Positions 9,934 through 19,283 of a DNA stretch of 64,000 bases are shown piece by piece. Every line of letters starts with the position of its first letter. Position 1 is the first letter of the stretch. Below the pieces are notes generated by a model. It was not told the origin of the DNA. It saw only the letters and a list, made by a program, of their open reading frames with translations, and made no database searches. The stretch covers positions 124,001-188,000 of the forward strand of contig BCGQ01000006.1 of NCBI GenBank assembly GCA_001599355.1. Direction: 5' to 3'. A program made the translations under genes and the position numbers. Source of the DNA: Nakazawaea peltata. Lineage: Eukaryota > Ascomycota > Pichiomycetes > Alaninales > Pachysolenaceae.

Positions 9934-11205
9934 TCATTTTTGTTCTTCTTTTTCGACAGGTTTCGATTCTGTCTCGTCATCCAAACTCTTATCATCCTTA
10001 ACTGGGATCTCAGCAGTTTGTTTGTTTTCAGTTTCGATCAAGGTTTCTTGTTCTTTGATAACCTCAAGACGTTGTTGATGAGTGATCTCTTGGTCACTAG
10101 AAACATTCAATTGAGTCTCATGGTAAACAACATCAGGCAAACTAGTCAACACCTCTTGTAAAGCATCATATTGTGACTTATAAGTTTGAGGCAGGGACGA
10201 ATAGTTGTATGCAGAGGAAAGAATAAGTAAAGTAGATGGCAATTTGTCTACTAATCTCATTCTCAACCAAGTCAGCAAATCCTCACGTAATACAGCAGGT
10301 GATACACCATGTACTCTAATACCACGAGACATACAAGCTAATTGTAATTCTGGAATGGTCAAGTTATCAACACCTTCATAGTTGATCGACTTGTCATCGG
10401 CCTTAATTGTCAACATCTTGTTTCTAATTAAGTATCTTAAAATGTTATCGGTACCGAAAGGTTTCAAGTTAATGTAACGAGCCATAGCAACGAGCTCCGA
10501 TCTGGACAAATTGTCCAAGATCAGATCATCTTTGAATAATCTGGCTACTCTTGTAAGCTCCTCTCTAGAAATCTTGGACTGTGTATCGTTAGATTTCACC
10601 TTGGAATAGAAATCTTGAAAGAGTTTAGACTCTTCTTCAGTGATATTTGTAGGTAATTTGACCTTTAATCTCATCTGTTTCATAGTTTCACTCACTTTAG
10701 TTCTGGTCTTTCTCAATAATTTGGCCTTCTTTTCCTTGTCCAACTTAGATTCATAAGTAGAAGGTAATAAGTTAGGGAATAACTTCAAAGCAACGGGCAA
10801 CAACAATTCCAGGAAAGGAATAAGAACAAACATCAGGAATGGGAACAATCTCAAGATATCCGATATTGTTCTTTCCAACTGCTTATTCTCTCTTCTGGAC
10901 AACTCATAACCAGTGGCCATCTTGAACAACAACTTGGAGGAAATCTTGATTTCCAATCCCAAAAGTTTAGTACCGTCTCTGTAATGGATCAGTTCATGCT
11001 TGATTTTCTCCCATAACGTCAACTTTGCAGGAGGTGTTTTATTTTCATCGGCGCTTACCTCGGATCCTTTGTTAGTGGAATTGAATCTAAGGGGTTGGGC
11101 ACGATGCGAAATCCATGGCAGCGACAACACGGGATTCAGGTGTCTTGTAGGGGTGAGAATTGGGCGATGGACTCCTTTTCTCAAGGCAATCCTAGGTACA
11201 AACAT
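9934..11205 (-). CDS. MDM38: LETM1-family mitochondrial inner-membrane protein (Mdm38/Ylh47)
   Basis: Inner-membrane protein of the LETM1 family, involved in K+/H+ exchange and in docking mitochondrial ribosomes. The 423 residues begin with a basic, acid-free presequence. A conserved block follows (WEKIKHELIHYRDGTKLL), then a single membrane segment at about residues 119-145 rich in Phe, Leu and Pro, and the LETM1 ribosome-binding domain to about 370 with LPSTYESK and the MARYINLKPFGTDN block. The tail is acidic and Lys-rich. S. cerevisiae has two paralogues, Mdm38 and Ylh47, and the length here is nearer Ylh47; I cannot say which the gene represents, so the symbol is a family label. Confidence 0.82.
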   Translation of the reverse strand: MFVPRIALRKGVHRPILTPTRHLNPVLSLPWISHRAQPLRFNSTNKGSEVSADENKTPPAKLTLWEKIKHELIHYRDGTKLLGLEIKISSKLLFKMATGYELSRRENKQLERTISDILRLFPFLMFVLIPFLELLLPVALKLFPNLLPSTYESKLDKEKKAKLLRKTRTKVSETMKQMRLKVKLPTNITEEESKLFQDFYSKVKSNDTQSKISREELTRVARLFKDDLILDNLSRSELVAMARYINLKPFGTDNILRYLIRNKMLTIKADDKSINYEGVDNLTIPELQLACMSRGIRVHGVSPAVLREDLLTWLRMRLVDKLPSTLLILSSAYNYSSLPQTYKSQYDALQEVLTSLPDVVYHETQLNVSSDQEITHQQRLEVIKEQETLIETENKQTAEIPVKDDKSLDDETESKPVEKEEQK

Positions 11206-11576
11206 ATTTTTCTACCTTGTAATACCCTTTGGATCTTTACTCAATACACCTAACAACCAACTTTTCACTTTATCGACGAGCCTATACTAAATTTTCGTTT
11301 CCAGAGAGTGATTTGCCTTCGGGTTTTTACTCCGGAGCGTGCCCTTTTTTTTGCCCTTGAAATGAGCGATGACCGGTCGATGGGGGAAAATTTTTTTGTT
11401 AAGCCGGTAAAGGACATCGTTACACCAACAACAAGCTAGAGCACTAATAGTGGGTAAAGCAGACATGGCAGGGACAGACATGGCAGGAGACGGACAAGCC
11501 GGGGAGGTTTAATAGACTTTAATATTGGTTAGTGTAGTTTAGTACACTTCACTGAATCAGTATACTCATCTTACCT

Positions 11577-11625
11577 ACTATACTTACTATACTGACTATA
11601 CTGACTATACTGACTATACTACTAA
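11577..11625 (+). repeat. Short tandem repeat, unit CTATACTGA
   Basis: Three perfect and several decayed copies of the 9-bp unit CTATACTGA, flanked by more TTACTATAC-like sequence on both sides. Non-coding. Confidence 0.75.
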
Positions 11626-11790
11626 GCTTACTATACATACACGTACTACACATAAGTGCAGCTGTCTACAGCTGACTATACCTTACTACAGCATGCTGGA
11701 CTTTGTATCACTGTAACAATTTTCACTACCCCTGCTCACCATCCTTCCTATTGCCTAGCTCAAAGCACCTCGCGCCATCCCTCGAGCCAC

Positions 11791-11846
11791 CCCTAACTCT
11801 ATCCCTAACACTAACTCTATCCCTAACACTACCTCCTATCCCCTAA
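11791..11846 (+). promoter_or_regulatory. Cluster of CCCTAA (telomere-like, Tbf1-type) sites
   Basis: CCCTAA occurs at 11791, 11803, 11821 and 11841, spaced 12-20 bp, within a C-rich strand. CCCTAA is the core of the Tbf1 site that replaces Rap1 control in many non-Saccharomyces yeasts. It lies 270-325 bp before UTP22, a ribosome-biogenesis gene. The factor is inferred, not shown. Confidence 0.4.
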
Positions 11847-11879
11847 TCACCCCCAATCCTCATCCTCCCTACCCAAAAA

Positions 11880-11888
11880 GTAGTGCAC
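11880..11888 (+). promoter_or_regulatory. GTAGTGCAC composite motif before UTP22
   Basis: CCCAAAAA, then GTAGTGCAC, then ACCCAAAAAA. A second shorter copy, CTAGTGCA followed by AAAAA, is at 11930-11937. Both are in the same orientation as UTP22, 180-230 bp before its start. Confidence 0.5.
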
Positions 11889-12116
11889 ACCCAAAAAACC
11901 CATCTGACCAGAGAAAGGGAAAAAATTTTCTAGTGCAAAAAACAGAGAAAAAAAAGGTAGCGCTCCCTCAAAAAGAGACGGCGGTTAAAAGGCTTAAAGA
12001 TACAGAGGGGGGATTATCACACGCCTACACCATAAATATAGATCTATTGAGTGGAAGCTACACTGTTTCCGGGGTTTTTATTTAGTTCTGTGTGTTAGGT
12101 TGTACTACTTTCCAAG

Positions 12117-15100
12117 ATGGTGAAGAGACTGAGGCCAACCGAAGACACCACCAGTAGCGATGCCACCGAGGATTCGTCCACTTTGAAATCTATTCAAAGC
12201 TTGAATGAGTTGGAATCTGAATCCTCTGCTGGTTCCGCTTCTGAGATGGATGAGGATGAGGAGGAAGATGACGATCAAGAAGAAACTCCAAAGACTCCTC
12301 AGTATCCGAAAGGCTCAAAAAGACAGAAGAGACTGATATCAGCTCAAGAAGTTCAAGTACTGAGAGAGACAGCCGAGTTATTCAAGTCTAATATTTTCAA
12401 AATGCAGATCGATGAATTAGTAGCAGAATTGAAATTGAAAGAATCACATACCGCTTTAGTAGAGAAGGCTTTACATAAGTTACATGACCTTTTACAACAG
12501 ATCCCGGATACTAAAGAGTTGTCTTTACAAGAAGCTGAAGATTTGTTCACCAAATCCAAGATTGCCATTCCATTCCCGGATCCAAAGCCATCCAAAGTTA
12601 ATTACAAATTCCAATTCAAACTGCCTGAACAAGTATCGCTTGTTGGAAGTTTCGGTTTGAAGACCGGGATTCAAAACCCTAAAGGTGTATCTGTTGACAT
12701 GGCCCTTACTATGCCAAAGGATTTATTCCAACCAAAGGATTATTTAAATTACAGAGCTATTTACAAAAGATCATTCTATTTGGCATACGTCTGTGAACAT
12801 TTATTGGCTCTCTCCAAGAAGAACAAATTCCCTATCAAGATCTCCTATCAATTGCTTAACGGAGATGTTTTATGTCCTATTTTGACCATCGAGAGTGTTA
12901 ACACCAAATCAGAATCCGATTTGATCTTCGCCAAAACCAAAATACGCATCAACATTCTTGTCGGCTTCCCATTCGGCATTTTCGAGAGCAAAAAATTGAT
13001 CCCTGACAAAAACTGTATTCGTATTCACACCACCAACGAAAACGAAGAATTACCGCCTACTCCGTTGTACAATTCGTCAATTTTGTCGTCCACGCTGTAC
13101 GAATATTACTTGAAATATTTGTACACTTCGAAAAAATCGGCCGAACTGTTCAGAGATGCGTGTGTCTTGGGAAAATTATGGTTGTCCCAAAGGGGATTTG
13201 ATTCGAGTTTCCAAAACGGGGGTTTCGGTCATTTCGAATTTGCCGTATTGATGGGTGCCTTGTTACAAGGAGGAGGAGTCACCGGAAATAAGATCTTATT
13301 ACATGGATTCTCATCTTATCAATTATTCAAGGGAACTATCAAGTTCTTGGCTACTCAGGATTTATCACAGAAGGGTTATTTGTCATTCAGTTCATTAATT
13401 GGGGAAGTCAACTCTGTATATAAGGAATCCAATCCTAACTTCCTTACAATGTTTGACAAAAACACAAAAATAAATTTATTATGGAAAATGACCAGATCGT
13501 CTTATGAAATGTTACAAAAATTGGCTCAAGAGACTTTGAATTCATTGAATGACGTTGTTCGTGATCAATTTGACTCTATATTCTTAAAGAATTTGAAAGA
13601 TGATAATTTGATGTTCGATTTGGTTTTAACGTTCCCACTCGCTCAATTCGCTAATACTAATGAATTTGGTCCTTTGGAAAAAATCTCTTTCTTAACTTTT
13701 GAGCATTTCATCAAGACCAAGATCTACAAGATTTTGAAGAGAGCTTTGGGTGACAGAGTTAAGGAGACCGTAGTCAAGATTCCTTCACAATCGAATACTT
13801 TCAGTATTAATAAGAGAAAACTTACTACTGATGTCGACGATATGAAGATTGTCGTTGGATTGTTCTTGAACTCTTTAGAGGCAGAGAAACTCGTCACTAA
13901 AGGTCCAGATAACTCCGATGAGACTGGAGGACTGAAATTCAGAAATTTCTGGGGATCCAAACTGTCCCTTAGAAGATTCAAAGACGGTTCGATTCAACAT
14001 TGTTGCATTTGGGAAAACAGTTCGACCGAACTTGTAGTTTTAAATATCATTAAATATGTTTGTAGAAAGCATTTGCTTGATGATGAAGAAGATGTTAAGT
14101 TTGACTGTTCCCTGAAAAAATTCCAGTCATTATTACCATCACCCTTACTCCCAGCTGCTACAAAACAGCCAGTCACATCTCTTCAGTCATTCCTGCTGTT
14201 GAAAAGCTCGTTTGAAGAATTCTCCAAGGTTGTCTCCACCTTGGATCTTCCATTGAGTGTCAGATCAATGACTCCTGTTTCACCAGCTATGAGATATACA
14301 TCCGTACTTCAACCAGTGCCGTTTGCTGTCTCGAATCCTGATTTCTTCAATGAAATCATTTTACAATTTGAAACTTCGACAAACTGGCCAGATGAATTAA
14401 CTGCCGTTGAGAAGACAAAGACCGCATTTTTATTGAAGATCCAAGAGCTTCTTAAATCTCAAACTGCTTACAAAACAATGTTGAGAAAAGACACATCTAT
14501 CCCACTTGTGGATTGTATTGTATTATTAGACGTTTTAACACCTGAAGGTTTTGGATTTAGACTTCGAATCCTCAGTGAAAGAGATGAGTTGCTTTACTTA
14601 AGAGCCATTGAGAATGCCACCGAGAAGGACAAACCATTCTTAAAAGATGCTTATGTGAAATTCAATCAAAAATATACTGCCTCCATCAAGCATCATAGAA
14701 CTGTCACAGTCATGGCTCATCATTTCCCACTATTTTCACCTGCTGTCCGTCTTTTCAAAAAATGGTTGGACTCACAGCTTTTGTTATGCCATTTAACAGA
14801 AGAAGTGGTAGAATTGATCACATTAAAAGTTTTCACAGACCCATCCCCATACTCCGTTCCTGCCAGTGTTGAATCTGCATTCTTGAGGATTTTGTCATTC
14901 TTAAGTACTTGGAATTGGAAAGAGACTCCGTTGATTTTAGACCTTTCCAAGACCGATGAAAATGATACCGATGCCATTTTCACCAAATTATCCGAGAGAT
15001 TATCTGTCCAAAGCTATAACTCAATTGCAGCTAATTTCGATAATTTGAGAAAACAAGATCCATTAGGGGCTAAGGTTCAATATTTCGTTGCGTCTAAAGA

Positions 15101-15656
15101 TGATAATTCCGGAATCATTTGGACCTCGGATATCATTTTACCTATTGCTACCAGATTGACTGCTTTGTCTACAGTTGCTATGAACTTTGTCAAACAACAA
15201 GGACTCAGTAATAAGACTATTGATCTCTTGTTTAAACCAGCTTTAGGTGATTTCGATTTCGTGTTGCACTTGAAATTGCCTTACAAATTAGACTCACTTT
15301 CTGGTGTCATGCCTGAGGGATCTTTCAAGAATTTGGTAAATTTGAGTACTTATCCTGAAGATTTCAAATTCGATCCCGTTTTGAAATTCTTTGCTGAATC
15401 TAAAAAGAAATTTGGTAATGTGATCATTTTCAGTACCAATAAATATACAGCATTGAGTGGAAATGGTGATGAGAATGTAATCACAGGATTATTCATCCCA
15501 TCATATTTATCGGATACGAAGTTTAAGGTTGATTGTGGATTTAATTTCATGCCTTGTGCTGATTCTGAGGATCATATCAGACTTAATAAAGATGCGATTA
15601 TTAATGAGATTCATACTTTAGGGGGTGATCTTATTAAGAAGGTTGAGCATAAATAG
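12117..15656 (+). CDS. UTP22: SSU processome protein Utp22 (Nrap family)
   Basis: A 1179-residue nucleolar protein of the Nrap/nucleotidyltransferase-like fold, part of the UTP-C complex of the 90S pre-ribosome, where it works with Rrp7 and CK2. S. cerevisiae Utp22 is 1237 residues. The N-terminus is acidic (residues 15-60). The body is collinear with Utp22, with recognisable blocks such as GKLWLSQRGF, SSYQLFKGTIKFL, HRTVTVMAHHFPLFSPAVRL and DPSPYSVPASVESAFLRIL. The start ATG is in a GTCCAAG-ATG-type context directly after a C/T-rich leader. It stands alone on a long divergent promoter with A/T tracts typical of ribosome-biogenesis genes. Confidence 0.92.
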   Translation: MVKRLRPTEDTTSSDATEDSSTLKSIQSLNELESESSAGSASEMDEDEEEDDDQEETPKTPQYPKGSKRQKRLISAQEVQVLRETAELFKSNIFKMQIDELVAELKLKESHTALVEKALHKLHDLLQQIPDTKELSLQEAEDLFTKSKIAIPFPDPKPSKVNYKFQFKLPEQVSLVGSFGLKTGIQNPKGVSVDMALTMPKDLFQPKDYLNYRAIYKRSFYLAYVCEHLLALSKKNKFPIKISYQLLNGDVLCPILTIESVNTKSESDLIFAKTKIRINILVGFPFGIFESKKLIPDKNCIRIHTTNENEELPPTPLYNSSILSSTLYEYYLKYLYTSKKSAELFRDACVLGKLWLSQRGFDSSFQNGGFGHFEFAVLMGALLQGGGVTGNKILLHGFSSYQLFKGTIKFLATQDLSQKGYLSFSSLIGEVNSVYKESNPNFLTMFDKNTKINLLWKMTRSSYEMLQKLAQETLNSLNDVVRDQFDSIFLKNLKDDNLMFDLVLTFPLAQFANTNEFGPLEKISFLTFEHFIKTKIYKILKRALGDRVKETVVKIPSQSNTFSINKRKLTTDVDDMKIVVGLFLNSLEAEKLVTKGPDNSDETGGLKFRNFWGSKLSLRRFKDGSIQHCCIWENSSTELVVLNIIKYVCRKHLLDDEEDVKFDCSLKKFQSLLPSPLLPAATKQPVTSLQSFLLLKSSFEEFSKVVSTLDLPLSVRSMTPVSPAMRYTSVLQPVPFAVSNPDFFNEIILQFETSTNWPDELTAVEKTKTAFLLKIQELLKSQTAYKTMLRKDTSIPLVDCIVLLDVLTPEGFGFRLRILSERDELLYLRAIENATEKDKPFLKDAYVKFNQKYTASIKHHRTVTVMAHHFPLFSPAVRLFKKWLDSQLLLCHLTEEVVELITLKVFTDPSPYSVPASVESAFLRILSFLSTWNWKETPLILDLSKTDENDTDAIFTKLSERLSVQSYNSIAANFDNLRKQDPLGAKVQYFVASKDDNSGIIWTSDIILPIATRLTALSTVAMNFVKQQGLSNKTIDLLFKPALGDFDFVLHLKLPYKLDSLSGVMPEGSFKNLVNLSTYPEDFKFDPVLKFFAESKKKFGNVIIFSTNKYTALSGNGDENVITGLFIPSYLSDTKFKVDCGFNFMPCADSEDHIRLNKDAIINEIHTLGGDLIKKVEHK

Positions 15657-15984
15657 GTTAGCATGTAAGAATAGATAATTGATTAATCAATGTAAACGAT
15701 GTAGGGGTTTGTAGGAGTAGATACTGTCTTATGGGTGATGTTGAGTGATCTGAACTGATCTTCAATCTCCAATGATATTCAGTCGTATTCAACCAACCAC
15801 CAACTCTCAGTGTATCCCTTCTTGACTAGGGGGTACGCTTATTACGTTTCGTACTTTGCTCTTCAGAGTAGCCCCTCTTATTTTCGTATTCCGCTCTTCT
15901 TCAGTCCCCCCTTCATACCCTGCGCACTAAAAGATCTCTCTTATTAACAGTCATGGCGGAGTAAAAGCCGGAGTGGTAACCATA
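15657..15984. other. Intergenic region between UTP22 and the Dsc4-like gene
   Basis: 328 bp, C/T-rich on the + strand near 15800-15930. I see no gene, repeat or clear control site in it. Confidence 0.5.
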
Positions 15985-16758
15985 ATGGAATCCAATGAAA
16001 TCAAACTCAACGATAACAGAATCTTGAAGAAACGGACTCTGTTCTTCAACAATCAACTTATACGAAATTTAGAATGTCTATCGTTCATTCTCATCATAAT
16101 AGGCTACCTCAACACTTGCTCACTATTTGATTTCGTACTAAGGTTATCACAGCAGGTGGTGATAACTAGACCATTCCCCAAGACATCGACTGAAATGAGG
16201 ATAATGTCAGATAATGTGAAGAAACTCGTCACCAAGACCATATTTCATACGTTGATCGCTGTGAATATATTGATAATTACTAGGCATTTATTTTTCACCT
16301 CCATAGTTAACGGTGGTAACAAGGGAATCGAATATTCGCATGGAGGCTGGACCCTTCAAATTATTGGTGAGAAACAATTCACAAATTGGTTTTTCTTCAA
16401 GCTGTTTGTCTTGATGAACGATAGCATGATTTTCCTGACTCATTGTATCATATCTTTTATCACCTGTATCAAGAATGAGAATTTAGAAGACCAAGTGCTA
16501 GATGAGGTGGTGGTGGAGACGTCACCTGATACGATGCTGGAAGAAGAATTACCTTACGATGGATATACTGGTAATGTGGTTGTGACCGAGTTGGATCCAA
16601 TCTCACTTATTAAACAGATCAACAAATTCAAGTTCGATCGTGAATCTCAAGACTCAACGACTCCTTCTACAGATGGAGGTAGACAATCGTCTTCTACTCT
16701 TAATATGCCTGGAGGGTTCCAAGTTTTATCTAATTTCTCGGTTGATGATTTCGTCTAA
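15985..16758 (+). CDS. Dsc4-like (DUF1746) multi-pass membrane protein
   Basis: 257 residues from the ATG at 15985; the frame is open 12 bp further up but only from GTG. The N-terminal two thirds hold three or four hydrophobic stretches (about residues 28-52, 84-108, 134-162), with an RNLECLSFIL segment followed by a CSLFDFVLRL segment that resembles the fungal DUF1746 domain, and HGGWTLQIIGE between the later helices. The C-terminal 90 residues are acidic and Ser/Thr-rich. DUF1746 is the domain of S. pombe Dsc4, a subunit of the Golgi Dsc ubiquitin ligase whose catalytic subunit (Dsc1/Tul1) is encoded at 25.8 kb. I assign this from memory of the family pattern; a plain membrane protein of unknown function is the alternative. 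Confidence 0.5.
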   Translation: MESNEIKLNDNRILKKRTLFFNNQLIRNLECLSFILIIIGYLNTCSLFDFVLRLSQQVVITRPFPKTSTEMRIMSDNVKKLVTKTIFHTLIAVNILIITRHLFFTSIVNGGNKGIEYSHGGWTLQIIGEKQFTNWFFFKLFVLMNDSMIFLTHCIISFITCIKNENLEDQVLDEVVVETSPDTMLEEELPYDGYTGNVVVTELDPISLIKQINKFKFDRESQDSTTPSTDGGRQSSSTLNMPGGFQVLSNFSVDDFV

Positions 16759-16792
16759 ATAATAAATGACTTCAATTTCTTTATACAAATCT

Positions 16793-17806
16793 CTACAAGT
16801 TTCCAATTGGACAGTTCTTTAAGTAGGATGCCTTGTTCTTCAAGACACGAACACTCTTAAAGAAGATCTCTTCAGGAGACATAGCTCCGGTACTTTCCAC
16901 GTTGAAAACAAAGTAGTCTCTTCTACGGCCCAACTTGACTTTACCTTCGAATTCTGGATGTCTTAATACTTCTCTAGAAACAGTGTCCTTTCTGGCGTCC
17001 TTGACAAAAGCTTTTCCCTCTTCATCGATACCAATGACACCGGATGGGAAACATTTCTGGAACTTCTTGGCGTCTTCACCGGTAATAGGCTTGAGGATAT
17101 CAATGACTGGTAATAATCTATAAGATGCAGTAGAAACAGGAGAGAATTTAGCATGGTCAGCTCCAACACCCAAAACACAGTGGGCTCTTAAAGAAATCTC
17201 TTGTCTTGGTCTCAATTTGGCAATCAAAATATCAGGATCAGTGGCACAAACTGGATTGTCTTTCAAAAGTTCTATTTGTTTCCCTTGTGGCTCGAACTTC
17301 AAGTCCTTAGCATACACATTCGAGTTTCTGTACAAATTATTAGGATCATTATTACCCTTCTCGGCATTAGGGTTTTCAGTGCAAGCGATATCCAAGTTCA
17401 AAACAATGGTGTTATCATCGGTGAATCTATCAGCCTCATCTACAGATGGGTCGACCCAGTTCAAAATCTCCGGGTCAACCTTCAATGGGATCAAACCAAT
17501 TCTATGGGCCAAAACTTCATCATGTATTACCGAAGTGTTGTTGAAAATGTAGATATTCTCAACAGCTATTGTTGGTACCTCGGCGATCATGATTCTTCTG
17601 AAGGCATTGGCGATCGAAGTGTCGATATTTATAAGATCAAAGTTGGCAACTCTGCCTGCAATATAAGAAATCTTGACATCGAAGGTTTGCTTGAACTTGT
17701 CTAAACTCCAAGCGTAGTCCTCTGACGTATTGGCGCTATAACCAGGGAAATCGGTCGATGTGGTATTAGTGACCCTGTTGTATTCAATCCCTACAATATT
17801 CGACAT
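16793..17806 (-). CDS. RPC40: RNA polymerase I and III shared subunit AC40
   Basis: 337 residues. Forms the alpha-like assembly heterodimer with AC19 in RNA polymerases I and III. Start is the ATG at 17806, giving MSNIVGIEYNRVTNT, which is identical to S. cerevisiae over its first 15 residues; an ATG ten codons upstream in the same frame is not needed. Typical RpoA/D blocks are present: NFDLINIDTSIANAFRRI, DEVLAHRIGLIPLKVDP, FEPQG, AKLRPRQEISL, HAKFSPVSTASYRLLP and NVESTGAMSPEEIFF. It is convergent with the Dsc4-like gene, with only 34 bp between stop codons. The promoter has two long A/T tracts (about 17863-17900). Confidence 0.95.
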   Translation of the reverse strand: MSNIVGIEYNRVTNTTSTDFPGYSANTSEDYAWSLDKFKQTFDVKISYIAGRVANFDLINIDTSIANAFRRIMIAEVPTIAVENIYIFNNTSVIHDEVLAHRIGLIPLKVDPEILNWVDPSVDEADRFTDDNTIVLNLDIACTENPNAEKGNNDPNNLYRNSNVYAKDLKFEPQGKQIELLKDNPVCATDPDILIAKLRPRQEISLRAHCVLGVGADHAKFSPVSTASYRLLPVIDILKPITGEDAKKFQKCFPSGVIGIDEEGKAFVKDARKDTVSREVLRHPEFEGKVKLGRRRDYFVFNVESTGAMSPEEIFFKSVRVLKNKASYLKNCPIGNL

Positions 17807-18141
17807 CGTCTGTTCTATCCAACCGAATCTCTTCACTTAACCGCTGACAAAGCTCCTTTTTCAATTAAAAATTTTTTCTAAGGGAAAAAAATTTTATTTC
17901 TTTTTTAACGATGGGAGGGTTTCCTAATTGGGAAATATAGGCAATTACGAACGACAGAGTACAGATCAGAATTGGGGGAGAGGAGGGAGATGAAGGGAGA
18001 TGGTCAGGAAGTGTTGGGGGAGTGCGGCAGTGGAGTAAGAATTATGGTCTGTAGGAAGGATATAAAAGACGTTGAACTGGAATACGGGTCTGGGTGAAGG
18101 GCTCTGAGTATTTTTATTAGGATTAGGTAGTTGAGTATATA
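17807..18141. other. Divergent promoter region RPC40 / GATA factor
   Basis: 335 bp holding AAAAATTTTTT-type tracts near 17865-17900, facing RPC40, and a purine-rich strand near 17970-18010. No gene seen. Confidence 0.5.
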
Positions 18142-19110
18142 ATGGAATCTAGTGCTGTTAAAGAGTCTCAGCTTAAGCTTAAGCCTAAGAATGGAGGATT
18201 GAGAACTAGACAAACAGCAAGTAGATCTAGAATTGAAAAACTGAAACCAATCCGTCCATCATTCAGACTCAATCAACTTCCAAAAATAATCAGAATTTCA
18301 TCTTTAAATACCGAACCTCAAAATCAATTAGCCCCCATTTGTTCCAATAATCCGCTCACAAATAAAACCCCCCAAATTCAACTACACCGTACGAATGAAT
18401 GGGATATATGGGATAACGAGTATAGATATAAGCTTAAACGGACATCATTTAAGAATTTGGAGTGTCTGAGTAAGTCTAATAACTTGGATAAATCTTTAGA
18501 CCCCGACATCAAACTGTTCTTATATCATACTGAACGAATCTCATGGTACTTAAAACTCACCTCTCATTTGTATGGAGAAATATACATAGAGTTTGAGAAT
18601 CATTACAATGCACTCAAATTAAAAATGGAAACAGCCACCAATCAAACCTTCAAAGATTTCAAATCTATATCATCCACTATCGACTCATTCAATCCACCAG
18701 CAATCCATTTCCATTCATTATTCATTTCCGAAAATGTCAATGCCTGGCTAAAAGAGAAGACTCAACTTGTAAAGAAATACAGAAATAAAAGCACTTCAAG
18801 AAACAACATCAAACCCAAAACAAAGGCAACCCCAAGTACTACCACCAATTACTCAAGACCAAATACCATTAAACGACCTATATCATGTGCTCATTGCTCA
18901 GCTACAGAGACTCCAGAATGGAGAAAAGGCCCTTACTCCAAAGGCTCTATCTGTAACGCATGTGGACTCTTCTTCAAAAAACTATCTATAAGATTTGGGA
19001 GGGACAACGCTTCAGAAATCATGTTTCATAGACATACTCTGAATGATAGTCTCAATAGAGCTCTCCCATTGAACTTGTCTGAGCTCGCCAACCCATCCCC
19101 TTCATCCTGA
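18142..19110 (+). CDS. GATA-type zinc-finger protein (Gat2/Srd1-like)
   Basis: 322 residues with one C-terminal GATA finger, CAHC (residues 249-252), an 18-residue loop with TPEWRKGP, and CNACGLFFKKL (from 271). Fungal GATA fingers have 17- or 18-residue loops; the ETPEWRKGPYSKG loop is closest to the Gat2/Srd1/Ecm23 group rather than to the nitrogen regulators Gln3 or Gat1. The N-terminal part is basic and lacks a recognisable domain. It probably binds WGATAR sites in nuclear promoters. Three such sites stand before the aminotransferase gene at 42.4 kb, but any link is speculative. Confidence 0.8.
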   Translation: MESSAVKESQLKLKPKNGGLRTRQTASRSRIEKLKPIRPSFRLNQLPKIIRISSLNTEPQNQLAPICSNNPLTNKTPQIQLHRTNEWDIWDNEYRYKLKRTSFKNLECLSKSNNLDKSLDPDIKLFLYHTERISWYLKLTSHLYGEIYIEFENHYNALKLKMETATNQTFKDFKSISSTIDSFNPPAIHFHSLFISENVNAWLKEKTQLVKKYRNKSTSRNNIKPKTKATPSTTTNYSRPNTIKRPISCAHCSATETPEWRKGPYSKGSICNACGLFFKKLSIRFGRDNASEIMFHRHTLNDSLNRALPLNLSELANPSPSS

Positions 19111-19149
19111 ACCCCTTCCTCAAACACCCCCTCCATCACCCCCTAAATA

Positions 19150-19157
19150 GTCGTGTA
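19150..19157 (+). promoter_or_regulatory. GTCGTGTA composite motif before NUP84
   Basis: CCCCTAAATA, then GTCGTGTA, then TCCCCAAA; 127 bp before the NUP84 start and in the same orientation. Belongs to the recurring motif described in the findings. Confidence 0.4.
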
Positions 19158-19283
19158 TCCCCAAATTCCCATTTAGGCATTGTTTACTTAAAATTTTTAA
19201 CTGAGAAAATTCAAATACTTAAGCAGATTGTAAGGGCGGTAAAATTGTTTGACGAGCATCACATTAGGGCCAGGATATAAGAC

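Larger units (their letters stand above)
11206..12116. other. Long intergenic region with CTATACTGA repeats and CCCTAA cluster
   Basis: Divergent promoter region of the LETM1 gene and UTP22, about 910 bp. It holds A/T tracts at about 11381-11400 and 11920-11930, a CTATACTGA minisatellite near 11580-11620, four CCCTAA units at 11791-11846, and two copies of the GTMGTGCA motif. I see no gene in it. Confidence 0.6.
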